Shown piece after piece: positions 1 through 5,264 of a stretch of DNA of 6,141 nucleotides. Under the pieces are notes generated by a model. The model saw only the letters and a program-made list of their open reading frames with translations, was not told the DNA's origin and did not search any database. The translations under genes and the position numbers were made by a program. Every line of letters starts with the position of its first letter. The stretch's first letter is position 1. The stretch comes from Chloroflexota bacterium (GTDB lineage: Bacteria; Chloroflexota; Dehalococcoidia; RBG-13-53-26). The stretch is taken from the NCBI GenBank assembly GCA_030616195.1, contig JAUWXW010000110.1:1-6141 (forward strand). Reading direction: 5' to 3'.

Positions 1-153
1 ATTATCTTTGGACTCTCCTTTTTGCGTTTTGAATTTTCATCTTCGGTCATTTGAATTTGTTCAGGATTTAGAAATTAGTGTTTAGAATTTGCTTGTATCC
101 TTTACTGTACGCAAGTATTCATGGCGCCCATATAAACCTCCGGGAGCACCCCA
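1..153. other. AT-rich intergenic stretch downstream of metG
   Basis: This stretch lies beyond the metG stop codon and runs to the window edge. I find no credible open reading frame in it and no strong GC hairpin followed by a T-run that would serve as a metG terminator. On the minus strand an AAGGAG-like purine run lies at about 16-22. It could be the ribosome binding site of a further leftward gene starting outside the window, but no start codon is visible at the right spacing. The AT-rich repeated words inside it are listed separately. Confidence 0.6.
29..92. repeat. Degenerate AT-rich word repeats (GAATTT / TTTAGAA)
   Basis: GAATTT occurs at 31-36, 53-58 and 85-90, and TTTAGAA starts at 67 and again at 81. 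The tract therefore looks like decayed direct repeats of a short AT-rich word, not random sequence. Similar low-complexity intergenic filler is familiar to me from environmental bacterial genomes, but I cannot name a family. It is too short and degenerate to call a mobile element. Confidence 0.4.
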
Positions 154-1821
154 TCAATTAGGGGCATGGCCCAGTCGGACGGTTTCCTCCGATACTACTC
201 GCTCCTCCAACTTGGTGAACAGGGGTTCAGGACGGGCCAACTTCTGCCCTGGAGACACGGCATGAAAACCCCATCCCTCCTCCTTTACCAGCCCCTCAAA
301 ACCAAGGAGATGATGCAGTTTCTGGGAGCTAAAAGGTAGGAAGGGATACATTATGGTCTTGAGGCAGGAGATAACCGAGAGGGCTACAAAGAGGGTAGTG
401 GCACAACCCTGCCTATCTTCCTTGACTGTTTTCCAAGGGGACTTCTCTTCTAAATAGCGATTCGTCTCTTGTGCTAGAGACATGGCTGCCCTGATCGCCT
501 CTCTAAAACGACAGTGGTAAAGTAGGTTGTCTGCCGAATGCAGGCTGGACTCTGCTCGGCGTAACAGTGCCTGGCTGGTTTCGTCAAGTTCAGCGGGAAC
601 CGGCACACAGCCGTCGAAGTGGCGATAGGTCAAGCTGAGAACGCGATGCACAAGATTCCCATAAGTAGCCAGCAGCTCATCATTATTGCGTCGAACAAAC
701 TCTCGCCAGGAGAAATTGGTATCGCCTGTCTCCGGCATGTTCGCTGCCAGCAGGTAGCGCAACGGATCCGGATCATAGCGTTCTAAATAGTCCGGCAGCC
801 AAACAGCCCAGTTGCGACTGGTGGAAAGTTGCTTCCCCTCCAGTGTTAGAAACTCGTTTGCCGGAACGTCATAGGGCAGGTTGAGTCCCCCATATCCCAT
901 TAACATTGCCGGCCAGTCCATGGTATGGAAGGGAATGTTGTCCTTGCCAATAAAGTAATAACTCTTGGTCTCTTGCTGCCAAAAATCCCTCCATTTCTCA
1001 TCTTCACCATTAAGCTTAGCCCACTCTTTGCTGGCTGAGAGATAGCCAATCACAGCCTCGAACCAAACATAGATTCGCTTGCTCTCAAAACCAGGCTGCG
1101 GTATTGCCACCCCCCAGTCGATGTCCCGGGTAATAGCCCGATCTTTTAGTCCTTCCTCAAGATAGCGCAGGGTGAAATTGAGCACGTTTTGTCTCCAGTG
1201 GTTTTGCTGCTTCACCCAGTTGAGGAGTTCGTCTCTGAAAGAGCTCAAACGCAAGAAAAAGTGCTCCGAATCTCTGGTCTGGGGGCTGGTACCACATAAC
1301 CGGCAACGAGGGTCAGCCAACTCAGCATAGCCGAGAGGCTTACCACATTTATCACACTGGTCACCCCTGGCCTCCTTGAAATGGCAGTAGGGACAGGTGC
1401 CCTCTACATAGCGGTCAGGCAAGTAGCGCTGGCAACGGGTACAGTAAGGTAAAGGCATGCTATTGCGGTAAATATGGCCCTTGTCCAGTAGTCTGAGGAA
1501 GAAATCCTGTACTACCTGGGCATGGTTTGGCGTGCCAGTACTGGTGAACAGGTCGAACTCTATGCCTAGCTTCTGCCAGGAATCGCGGAATTCCTGATGA
1601 TATCTGTTGACTATCTCGTCGGGAGTCTTGCCTGCCTGCTCAGCACGAATGGTTATTGGTGTGCCGTGCTGATCACTGCCGGAAACCATCAACACCTGAT
1701 TGCCCTTGGCACGGTGATAGCGGGCAAAAATGTCTGCCGGGAGATACGCGCCGGCAATATGCCCCATGTGCAAAGAGCCGTTAGCATAAGGCCAAGCAAC
1801 ACCAACAAGAATTCTCTCCAT
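154..1821 (-). CDS. metG: Methionyl-tRNA synthetase, four-CxxC archaeal-like type
   Basis: Class I aminoacyl-tRNA synthetase (555 aa) that attaches methionine to initiator and elongator tRNA-Met in the cytosol. The N-terminal Rossmann fold begins with GVAWPYANG and carries the HIGH-type motif HMGH (18-21) and SGSDQHGTP (47-55). An inserted zinc domain has four CxxC pairs at 127-130, 143-146, 156-159 and 173-176. VWFEA (252-256) and FHTMDWPAML (298-307) line the active site. The second signature loop reads QLSTS (331-335), so both lysines of KMSKS are replaced, although K330 is adjacent. The helical anticodon-binding domain follows (NNDELLATYGNLV, 379-391; W463 in EKSPWK). The protein ends soon after it, with no C-terminal EMAP-type tRNA-binding domain, as in short-form MetRS. 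The ATG fits the usual N-terminus, but no clear Shine-Dalgarno precedes it. It follows rsmI on the same strand. Identification is firm. Confidence 0.97.
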   Translation of the reverse strand: MERILVGVAWPYANGSLHMGHIAGAYLPADIFARYHRAKGNQVLMVSGSDQHGTPITIRAEQAGKTPDEIVNRYHQEFRDSWQKLGIEFDLFTSTGTPNHAQVVQDFFLRLLDKGHIYRNSMPLPYCTRCQRYLPDRYVEGTCPYCHFKEARGDQCDKCGKPLGYAELADPRCRLCGTSPQTRDSEHFFLRLSSFRDELLNWVKQQNHWRQNVLNFTLRYLEEGLKDRAITRDIDWGVAIPQPGFESKRIYVWFEAVIGYLSASKEWAKLNGEDEKWRDFWQQETKSYYFIGKDNIPFHTMDWPAMLMGYGGLNLPYDVPANEFLTLEGKQLSTSRNWAVWLPDYLERYDPDPLRYLLAANMPETGDTNFSWREFVRRNNDELLATYGNLVHRVLSLTYRHFDGCVPVPAELDETSQALLRRAESSLHSADNLLYHCRFREAIRAAMSLAQETNRYLEEKSPWKTVKEDRQGCATTLFVALSVISCLKTIMYPFLPFSSQKLHHLLGFEGLVKEEGWGFHAVSPGQKLARPEPLFTKLEERVVSEETVRLGHAPN

Positions 1822-1949
1822 CAGAATTCAGTGCTTGGAGACATTTTAGCATAACTCATTGCCAAATAGAATCGGTCCCAGACCTAGCTATGGGATCTCG
1901 ATGCCGCCACTCTGTGGGCTATAGCATCCGCATCATATTGAGCTAGTTC
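1822..1949 (-). other. Spacer between rsmI and metG
   Basis: This is 128 bases between the rsmI stop and the metG start, read leftward. I see no open reading frame, T-box signature or convincing terminator hairpin. A minus-strand TAAAAT lies about 30 bases before the metG ATG, and a TTGGCA is present but only 11 bases upstream of it, so no well-spaced promoter can be called. metG may be read through from rsmI or from a weak promoter here. Confidence 0.45.
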
Positions 1950-2774
1950 TCATTCAGAGCCCTTGACTCTTAGCCAGGCCCGGTAGAGTTCCTTTTTTGA
2001 TAAGCCTGTCGTGAGCGACAATCGAGATATTGCCTCTTTGGCAGTAGCACCCTGATGATACAGGTGGCGAAGCTCTGGCTCCACCTCCGAAGTCGAGACA
2101 GGCTTCTTTGCTCCCGTCTCCCCTTCAATGACCAGGGTGAATTCTCCCCTTGGTTGCTGGAAGTGCTCTATTGCCTGGCTTATGGTGCTGCGAAAGACCT
2201 CTTCATACACTTTTGTCAGCTCTCGACCAATAGCTATGTTCCTGTCTCCTAAAACGTCAGCCAGGTCATTCAACGTGGACAGGAGACGGTGAGGTGCCTC
2301 AAGAGCTACTAGGGTCCGTGGTTCAGAGGCAACGGACTTCAGCAAACGAAGCCTTTCCCCTTTCTTTCGAGGCAGGAACCCAAGATAGGTGAATTGGTGG
2401 GTGGGCAATGCCGACACTACCAAAGCGGTAACCACCACTGAAGGACCGGGGATAGGCACCACCGGGATGCCGCGTTGGGCAGCAGCTACAATAAGCTCGT
2501 ATCCTGGATCACTCAGTCCTGGCATGCCTGCTTCAGATACCAGGGCCACATCTTTGTCCTGCAAGTAGTCAAGAAGATAGCCCAGTTTAGCTTTGCTGTT
2601 ATGCTCGTGGTAGCTTGTCGAAGCGGTCTTGATTCCGTAAGCAGCCAGTAGCCGTTTCGTCTTGCGAGTATCCTCGGCGGCTATAAGCCCTACTTCCTTG
2701 AGGATACGGAGAGCACGAAGGGTGATATCCTCCAGGTTCCCAATAGGAGTAGCCACAATATACAGGATGGCCAT
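1950..2774 (-). CDS. rsmI: 16S rRNA (cytidine1402-2'-O)-methyltransferase RsmI
   Basis: SAM-dependent methyltransferase of the tetrapyrrole-methylase (class III) fold. It adds the 2'-O-methyl group to C1402 of 16S rRNA in the decoding centre; RsmH makes the partner N4 methylation. At 274 aa it has normal family length. Family motifs appear in order: ATPIGNLEDIT (8-18), AAEDTRKTKRLL (32-43), SEAGMPGLSDPG (80-91; D is more usual than E at the second position), PIPGPS (107-112), GFLPRK (132-137), EAPHRL (159-164), RELTK (184-188) and GEFTLVIEG (210-218). The C-terminal part (about 230-274) is the small helical tail of longer RsmI proteins. The start is supported by GGAG 11 bases upstream and by the conserved early ATPIGNL. 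rsmI next to metG is also seen in Firmicutes (rsmI, abrB, metS in Bacillus), so co-transcription with metG is plausible. Confidence 0.97.
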   Translation of the reverse strand: MAILYIVATPIGNLEDITLRALRILKEVGLIAAEDTRKTKRLLAAYGIKTASTSYHEHNSKAKLGYLLDYLQDKDVALVSEAGMPGLSDPGYELIVAAAQRGIPVVPIPGPSVVVTALVVSALPTHQFTYLGFLPRKKGERLRLLKSVASEPRTLVALEAPHRLLSTLNDLADVLGDRNIAIGRELTKVYEEVFRSTISQAIEHFQQPRGEFTLVIEGETGAKKPVSTSEVEPELRHLYHQGATAKEAISRLSLTTGLSKKELYRAWLRVKGSE

Positions 2775-2785
2775 AACCGCTTATT

Positions 2786-2789
2786 CTCC
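2786..2789 (-). promoter_or_regulatory. rsmI ribosome binding site
   Basis: On the minus strand GGAG lies 11 bases before the rsmI ATG, within a GGCGGAG run. The spacing is slightly long but acceptable, and it supports the chosen start. Confidence 0.55.
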
Positions 2790-2796
2790 GCCGCTT

Positions 2797-2802
2797 AGTA
2801 TA
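2797..2802 (-). promoter_or_regulatory. Candidate -10 element for rsmI
   Basis: The minus strand reads TATACT, five of six bases of the sigma-70 -10 consensus, about 22 bases before the rsmI start. The region 16-18 bases further upstream (GGGATT or TGGGAT) is a poor -35 match, so the promoter call is weak. The upstream side overlaps a perfect short dyad at 2817-2831, where a regulator could bind. Confidence 0.35.
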
Positions 2803-2816
2803 CTGGTTTCTCATCG

Positions 2817-2831
2817 GAAAATCCCATTTTC
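2817..2831. repeat. Inverted repeat GAAAAT-CCC-ATTTTC upstream of rsmI
   Basis: This is a perfect dyad with 6-base arms around CCC, sitting where the -35 region of the rsmI promoter would be. It could be an operator half-site pair or chance AT symmetry. Nothing else in the sequence identifies a cognate regulator. Confidence 0.35.
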
Positions 2832-2834
2832 GTA

Positions 2835-2856
2835 GAAAGAGCCCTTCTTTCGAAAG
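2835..2856. repeat. Overlapping dyads GAAAGA/TCTTTC and CTTTCGAAAG
   Basis: GAAAGA (2835-2840) pairs perfectly with TCTTTC (2846-2851) across a 5-base loop. The second arm also belongs to a 10-base perfect palindrome CTTTCGAAAG (2847-2856). The two structures compete for the same bases. The site lies upstream of the rsmI -10-like element, so it would act as DNA if that promoter is right. The role is unknown. Confidence 0.35.
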
Positions 2857-2914
2857 GCCGGTAAGCTGGTATTGCTGACCTGCCCCCAAACCAGGCATTC
2901 GGGCCGTTGTCATA

Positions 2915-2960
2915 GGGCGGGTGCTCCGCCCGCCAGAGGCCGATCTTCGATCACCCGCCC
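2915..2960. repeat. GC-rich REP-like inverted repeat
   Basis: GGGCGGGTG (2915-2923) and CACCCGCCC (2952-2960) form a perfect 9-bp stem around a 28-base loop. An alternative local hairpin, GGGCGG (2915-2920) with CCGCCC (2926-2931), uses the same left arm, and GATC-TTC-GATC (2942-2952) makes a third small stem. The block is much richer in GC than the flanking DNA. It resembles the short palindromic GC-rich intergenic repeats (REP-like) of many bacteria, but no second full copy lies in this window. There is no T-run on either side, so an intrinsic terminator is unlikely. Confidence 0.5.
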
Positions 2961-2982
2961 CGCTCGGCAGGGGACAGAGCCC

Positions 2983-3048
2983 TCGCCACAGGCGAGTCGG
3001 CCGCCAGGGTCGGTCAACAGAGTCGCTCGGTAGAGTCGCCTGTGGAGA
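2983..3048. repeat. Long imperfect inverted repeat with competing hairpin
   Basis: CCACAGGCGA (2986-2995) is the exact reverse complement of TCGCCTGTGG (3036-3045). Extending outward and inward gives 16-base arms (2983-2998 with 3033-3048) with two mismatches, around a 34-base loop. The left arm can instead fold locally as CTCGCC-ACA-GGCGAG (2982-2996), a perfect 6-bp stem with a 3-base loop. The two folds exclude each other. The element lies upstream of the guaB3 promoter, so it is probably not in that transcript. Confidence 0.5.
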
Positions 3049-3080
3049 CCTCTGGCGACCTCAGGAGACCAATGGAGACC
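3041..3080. repeat. Four tandem 10-bp units, NNNGGNGACC
   Basis: Positions 3041-3080 divide exactly into four decamers: TGTGGAGACC, TCTGGCGACC, TCAGGAGACC and AATGGAGACC. GG and GACC are invariant at fixed places in every unit. The period is close to one DNA helical turn, so the conserved bases would face the same side. The array ends 53 bases before the -35 of the guaB3 promoter. Confidence 0.55.
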
Positions 3081-3133
3081 TGCCCTATACCCGGGGGGAT
3101 TTCAATAGCTGCTTTCTGGCCTGCTTAGGTTTA

Positions 3134-3162
3134 TTGACTTTCCAAATCCCCTTTGATATAGT
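3134..3162 (+). promoter_or_regulatory. Sigma-70-type promoter for guaB3-argF-der
   Basis: The -35 TTGACT (3134-3139) and -10 TATAGT (3157-3162) each match consensus at five of six positions and are separated by exactly 17 bases. Transcription would start near 3168-3170 and give a leader of about 31 bases before the guaB3 ATG. A small dyad, GGAC-AAATTA-GTCC (3166-3179), overlaps the predicted start point. It is the best promoter in the window and probably serves all three rightward genes. Confidence 0.7.
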
Positions 3163-3200
3163 TTGGGACAAATTAGTCCACTGCCTTAGAGAGAGACAGC

Positions 3201-4349
3201 ATGCCCGTTCACAAATTTAGGGAGATGCGACGTTCCTACGGTTTTGACGAGGTAGCTATAGTACCTGGGGATAGCAGCATTAATCCTGAACAGACAAATA
3301 CCGATCTCAAATTGGGGAATCTAACCTTCTCTGTGCCTATCCTGGCCGCAGCCATGGATGCTGTAGTTGACCCCAATTTTGCTGTCCTGTTCAGCAAGCT
3401 CGGCGGGCTGGCAGTGCTGAACATTGAGGGCATACAAACTCGTTATGATAATCCACAGGAGATCATAACTGAGATCATCCAGGCTCCTGCCCATGCCGTT
3501 ACCTCCTTATTGCAGCAGGCTTACTCCCAGCCGATAAAGGAGCAGCTTATTGGTGAGCGTATTCAGTCGATTAAACAAAAGGGCGGAGTTTGCGCCGTTT
3601 CGGTTACTCCAGCCAATACTAAGAGTTTCGCTCCCCTTATCGCCGAAGCAGGAGCGGATGTGCTGGTTATTCAATCCACAGTGACTACTGCTCGGCACAT
3701 TTCTAAGAGTCCCAGGGGGCTGATCTTCTCAGAGTTAGGCCAATCGCTCACTATACCTGTTGTCGTGGGAAACTGCGTTAGCTACACTGCCGCTTTGGAA
3801 CTAATGAGGACCGGTATTGCTGGCATTCTCGTCGGCGTCGGCCCGGGGGCAACCTGCACCACCAGACAGGTTCTTGGAATAGGAGTCCCCCAGGTGACCG
3901 CCACCATCGATTGTGCTGCTGCCAGAGACCAGCATTTTCAGGAAACAGGGCAATATGTAGCTGTAATTACCGATGGCGGCATCCATTCCGGAAGCGACCT
4001 GTGTAAGGCATTTGCCGCTGGCGCTGATGCTGTGATGCTGGGTGCTATTCTTGCCCAGGCCGAAGAGGCACCGGCTGGTGGCTATCATTGGGGCATGTCA
4101 ACCCCTCATCCGGCATTACCTCGGGGTAAACGAATTAAGGTTGACACTTGTGCTCCCCTGGAGAAAATACTCTTTGGTCCTTCAACAGTAAGTGACGGAA
4201 CTCAAAACCTGGTTGGGGCACTGCGAACTGCTATGGGCGTTTGTGGCGCTGCCACCATTGCCGAAATGCATCAAGTTGAAATGGTAATCGCACCAGCAAT
4301 AACAACAGAAGGCAAGTCTTGGCAACTCCAAGAACTCTACTCTCAGTAG
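3201..4349 (+). CDS. guaB3: GuaB3-family IMP dehydrogenase-related protein (no CBS domains)
   Basis: This is a 382-aa TIM-barrel protein of the IMP dehydrogenase/GMP reductase family. Canonical GuaB oxidises IMP to XMP with NAD+, the committed step to GMP. The N-terminus MRRSYGFDEVAIVPG (9-23) is typical of the GuaB3 branch known in cyanobacteria and actinobacteria. AAAMDAVVD (49-57) begins the barrel. Residues about 84-128 hold a short helical stretch where canonical IMPDH carries its two CBS domains. GNCVSYTAALELM (190-202) leads to the catalytic loop GPGATCTTR (214-222), whose Cys219 would attack the purine C2. DGGIHSGSD (258-266) matches the phosphate-binding segment, followed by ADAVMLG (275-281) and GYHWGM (294-299). 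Cyanobacterial GuaB3 has been reported to act as an IMP dehydrogenase; the actinobacterial role is unclear, so IMPDH activity here is inference. The ATG follows a purine-rich AGAGAGAGA. Its 3' end overlaps argF. Confidence 0.9.
   Translation: MPVHKFREMRRSYGFDEVAIVPGDSSINPEQTNTDLKLGNLTFSVPILAAAMDAVVDPNFAVLFSKLGGLAVLNIEGIQTRYDNPQEIITEIIQAPAHAVTSLLQQAYSQPIKEQLIGERIQSIKQKGGVCAVSVTPANTKSFAPLIAEAGADVLVIQSTVTTARHISKSPRGLIFSELGQSLTIPVVVGNCVSYTAALELMRTGIAGILVGVGPGATCTTRQVLGIGVPQVTATIDCAAARDQHFQETGQYVAVITDGGIHSGSDLCKAFAAGADAVMLGAILAQAEEAPAGGYHWGMSTPHPALPRGKRIKVDTCAPLEKILFGPSTVSDGTQNLVGALRTAMGVCGAATIAEMHQVEMVIAPAITTEGKSWQLQELYSQ
4307..4312 (+). promoter_or_regulatory. argF ribosome binding site inside guaB3
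   Basis: AGAAGG lies six bases before the TTG at 4319, within the last codons of guaB3. It fixes the argF start at a non-ATG codon: an in-frame stop lies at 4277-4279, no other start codon follows that stop before 4319, and no in-frame ATG lies shortly downstream. It implies translational coupling to guaB3. Confidence 0.7.
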
Positions 4350-5236
4350 CCGACCTCAGCGGCAATGATATCTGGGGTCTTATTGAAAAGGCAAGCAGCC
4401 TGAAGCAAGAGGCAGCAAAGCTACGTCTCAAGAACAAGGTTATCGCTCTCCTCTTTGAGAAGCCTTCCCTTCGCACACGGGTGAGCTTTGATGTAGCCGT
4501 GTGGCAGCTAGGGGGGCATACCATTTATCTTTCTCCTGATGAGGTAGGCTTGGGAGAGCGAGAAAGAGTGCCGGATGCAGCGCGGACACTTAGCCGCTAT
4601 GTGAGCGGTATTGTGGCTCGGACCTTCTCGCACCAGACTCTCGAAATGTTGGCTCAACATGCTGAGGTGCCGGTGATCAACGCTCTTTCCGACCGCGAAC
4701 ACCCGTGCCAGGCGCTGGGCGACCTGCTTACCATTGTTGAGAAAAAGGGGAAACTTCAGGGTCTCAATCTGGCCTTTATTGGCGATGGCAACAATGTGGC
4801 CAGAAGTTTGCTTTTGGCCAGCTCCCTTGTAGGCATGAACTTTTCTATCGCTTCCCCGCCAGCCTATATGCTTGAGGGAACAATTGTGGAACAGGCCAAG
4901 GAGCTCGCCTGGAAAGCCAATGCCGCTATATCTCTCACTTCAGATCCTCGCCTTGCGGTAAAGGGTGCTGATGTGGTCTATACCGACGTATGGACTAGTA
5001 TGGGGCAGGACGCTGAGGCAGAAGCTCGCCGCCTTGCCTTTGCCTCGTATCAGGTGGACGCCCAACTCTTATCGTTGGCCAAAGAAGCTGCCCTGTTCAT
5101 GCATCCCCTACCAGCCCATCATGGGGAAGAGATCGCTGAGGGGCTTCTGGATCACCCTCAGTCTGTAGTCTTTGATCAGGCAGAGAACCGACTTCACATT
5201 CAGAAAGCGATTCTGTTAAGAGTGCTTGGTGACTAG
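4319..5236 (+). CDS. argF: Ornithine carbamoyltransferase (HPLP variant)
   Basis: Cytosolic transcarbamylase (305 aa, normal length) that makes citrulline from ornithine and carbamoyl phosphate in arginine synthesis. The carbamoyl-phosphate domain has FEKPSLRTRVSF (46-57; S-x-R-T loop), ARTFSH (100-105) and DREHPCQALGDL (125-136; HPxQ at 128-131). The ornithine domain has GDGNNVARSL (155-164) and DVWTSMG (223-229), whose SMG loop is characteristic of ornithine enzymes as opposed to aspartate enzymes. The C-terminal VVFDQAENRLHIQKAIL is classic OTC. Odd feature: the usual HCLPA motif reads HPLPA (262-266), so the catalytic-site cysteine is proline, as in aspartate transcarbamylase, and the following AHRGEE is AHHGEE. 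The codons (CAT CCC CTA CCA) differ from Cys by at least two bases, so a single sequencing error does not explain it. The start is TTG, supported by AGAAGG six bases upstream. The gene overlaps guaB3 by 31 bases and precedes der by 28. Confidence 0.93.
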   Translation: MATPRTLLSVADLSGNDIWGLIEKASSLKQEAAKLRLKNKVIALLFEKPSLRTRVSFDVAVWQLGGHTIYLSPDEVGLGERERVPDAARTLSRYVSGIVARTFSHQTLEMLAQHAEVPVINALSDREHPCQALGDLLTIVEKKGKLQGLNLAFIGDGNNVARSLLLASSLVGMNFSIASPPAYMLEGTIVEQAKELAWKANAAISLTSDPRLAVKGADVVYTDVWTSMGQDAEAEARRLAFASYQVDAQLLSLAKEAALFMHPLPAHHGEEIAEGLLDHPQSVVFDQAENRLHIQKAILLRVLGD

Positions 5237-5253
5237 GCCTGGCAAACGGAGAT

Positions 5254-5258
5254 GAGGG
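5254..5258 (+). promoter_or_regulatory. der ribosome binding site
   Basis: GAGGG lies six bases before the ATG at 5265, in the 28-base gap after the argF stop. It decides between this ATG and the in-frame ATG four codons later, which lacks such a site. Confidence 0.7.
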
Positions 5259-5264
5259 AATACC

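Larger units (their letters stand above)
2775..3200. other. Divergent intergenic region between rsmI and guaB3
   Basis: This 426-base region separates the leftward and rightward gene sets. From left to right it holds the rsmI leader and -10-like element, two small AT-rich dyads, a GC-rich block of inverted repeats, the four-unit 10-bp array, and the guaB3 promoter and leader. An open frame spanning 2921-3220 translates to an arginine- and proline-rich sequence with no ATG start or recognisable fold, so I do not call a gene in it. Confidence 0.6.

Noticed and set aside
1597..1854. 85-residue plus-strand open frame antisense to metG
   Set aside because: It lies almost wholly inside metG, which is conserved along its length. 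No ribosome binding site or domain is seen.
1822..1949. T-box or SAM riboswitch controlling metG
   Set aside because: The 128-base spacer is too short for a full T-box, lacks its conserved tRNA-acceptor-pairing motif, and shows no terminator/antiterminator pair.
2599..2913. 104-residue minus-strand open frame overlapping the 5' part of rsmI
   Set aside because: Two thirds of it is rsmI read in another frame, and the upstream part shows no recognisable motif.
2915..2996. GC-rich hairpins as intrinsic terminators
   Set aside because: No T-run follows on either strand, and they lie between divergent promoters, where no upstream gene transcript needs ending.
3041..3080. CRISPR-like array
   Set aside because: Units are only 10 bases long with no spacers, far below CRISPR repeat size, and no cas genes are present.
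2921..3220. 99-residue open frame on the plus strand
   Set aside because: It starts at a non-ATG codon, spans the GC-rich repeats and the guaB3 promoter, is rich in Arg and Pro, and overlaps the guaB3 start. Its composition is explained by the repeats, not by coding.
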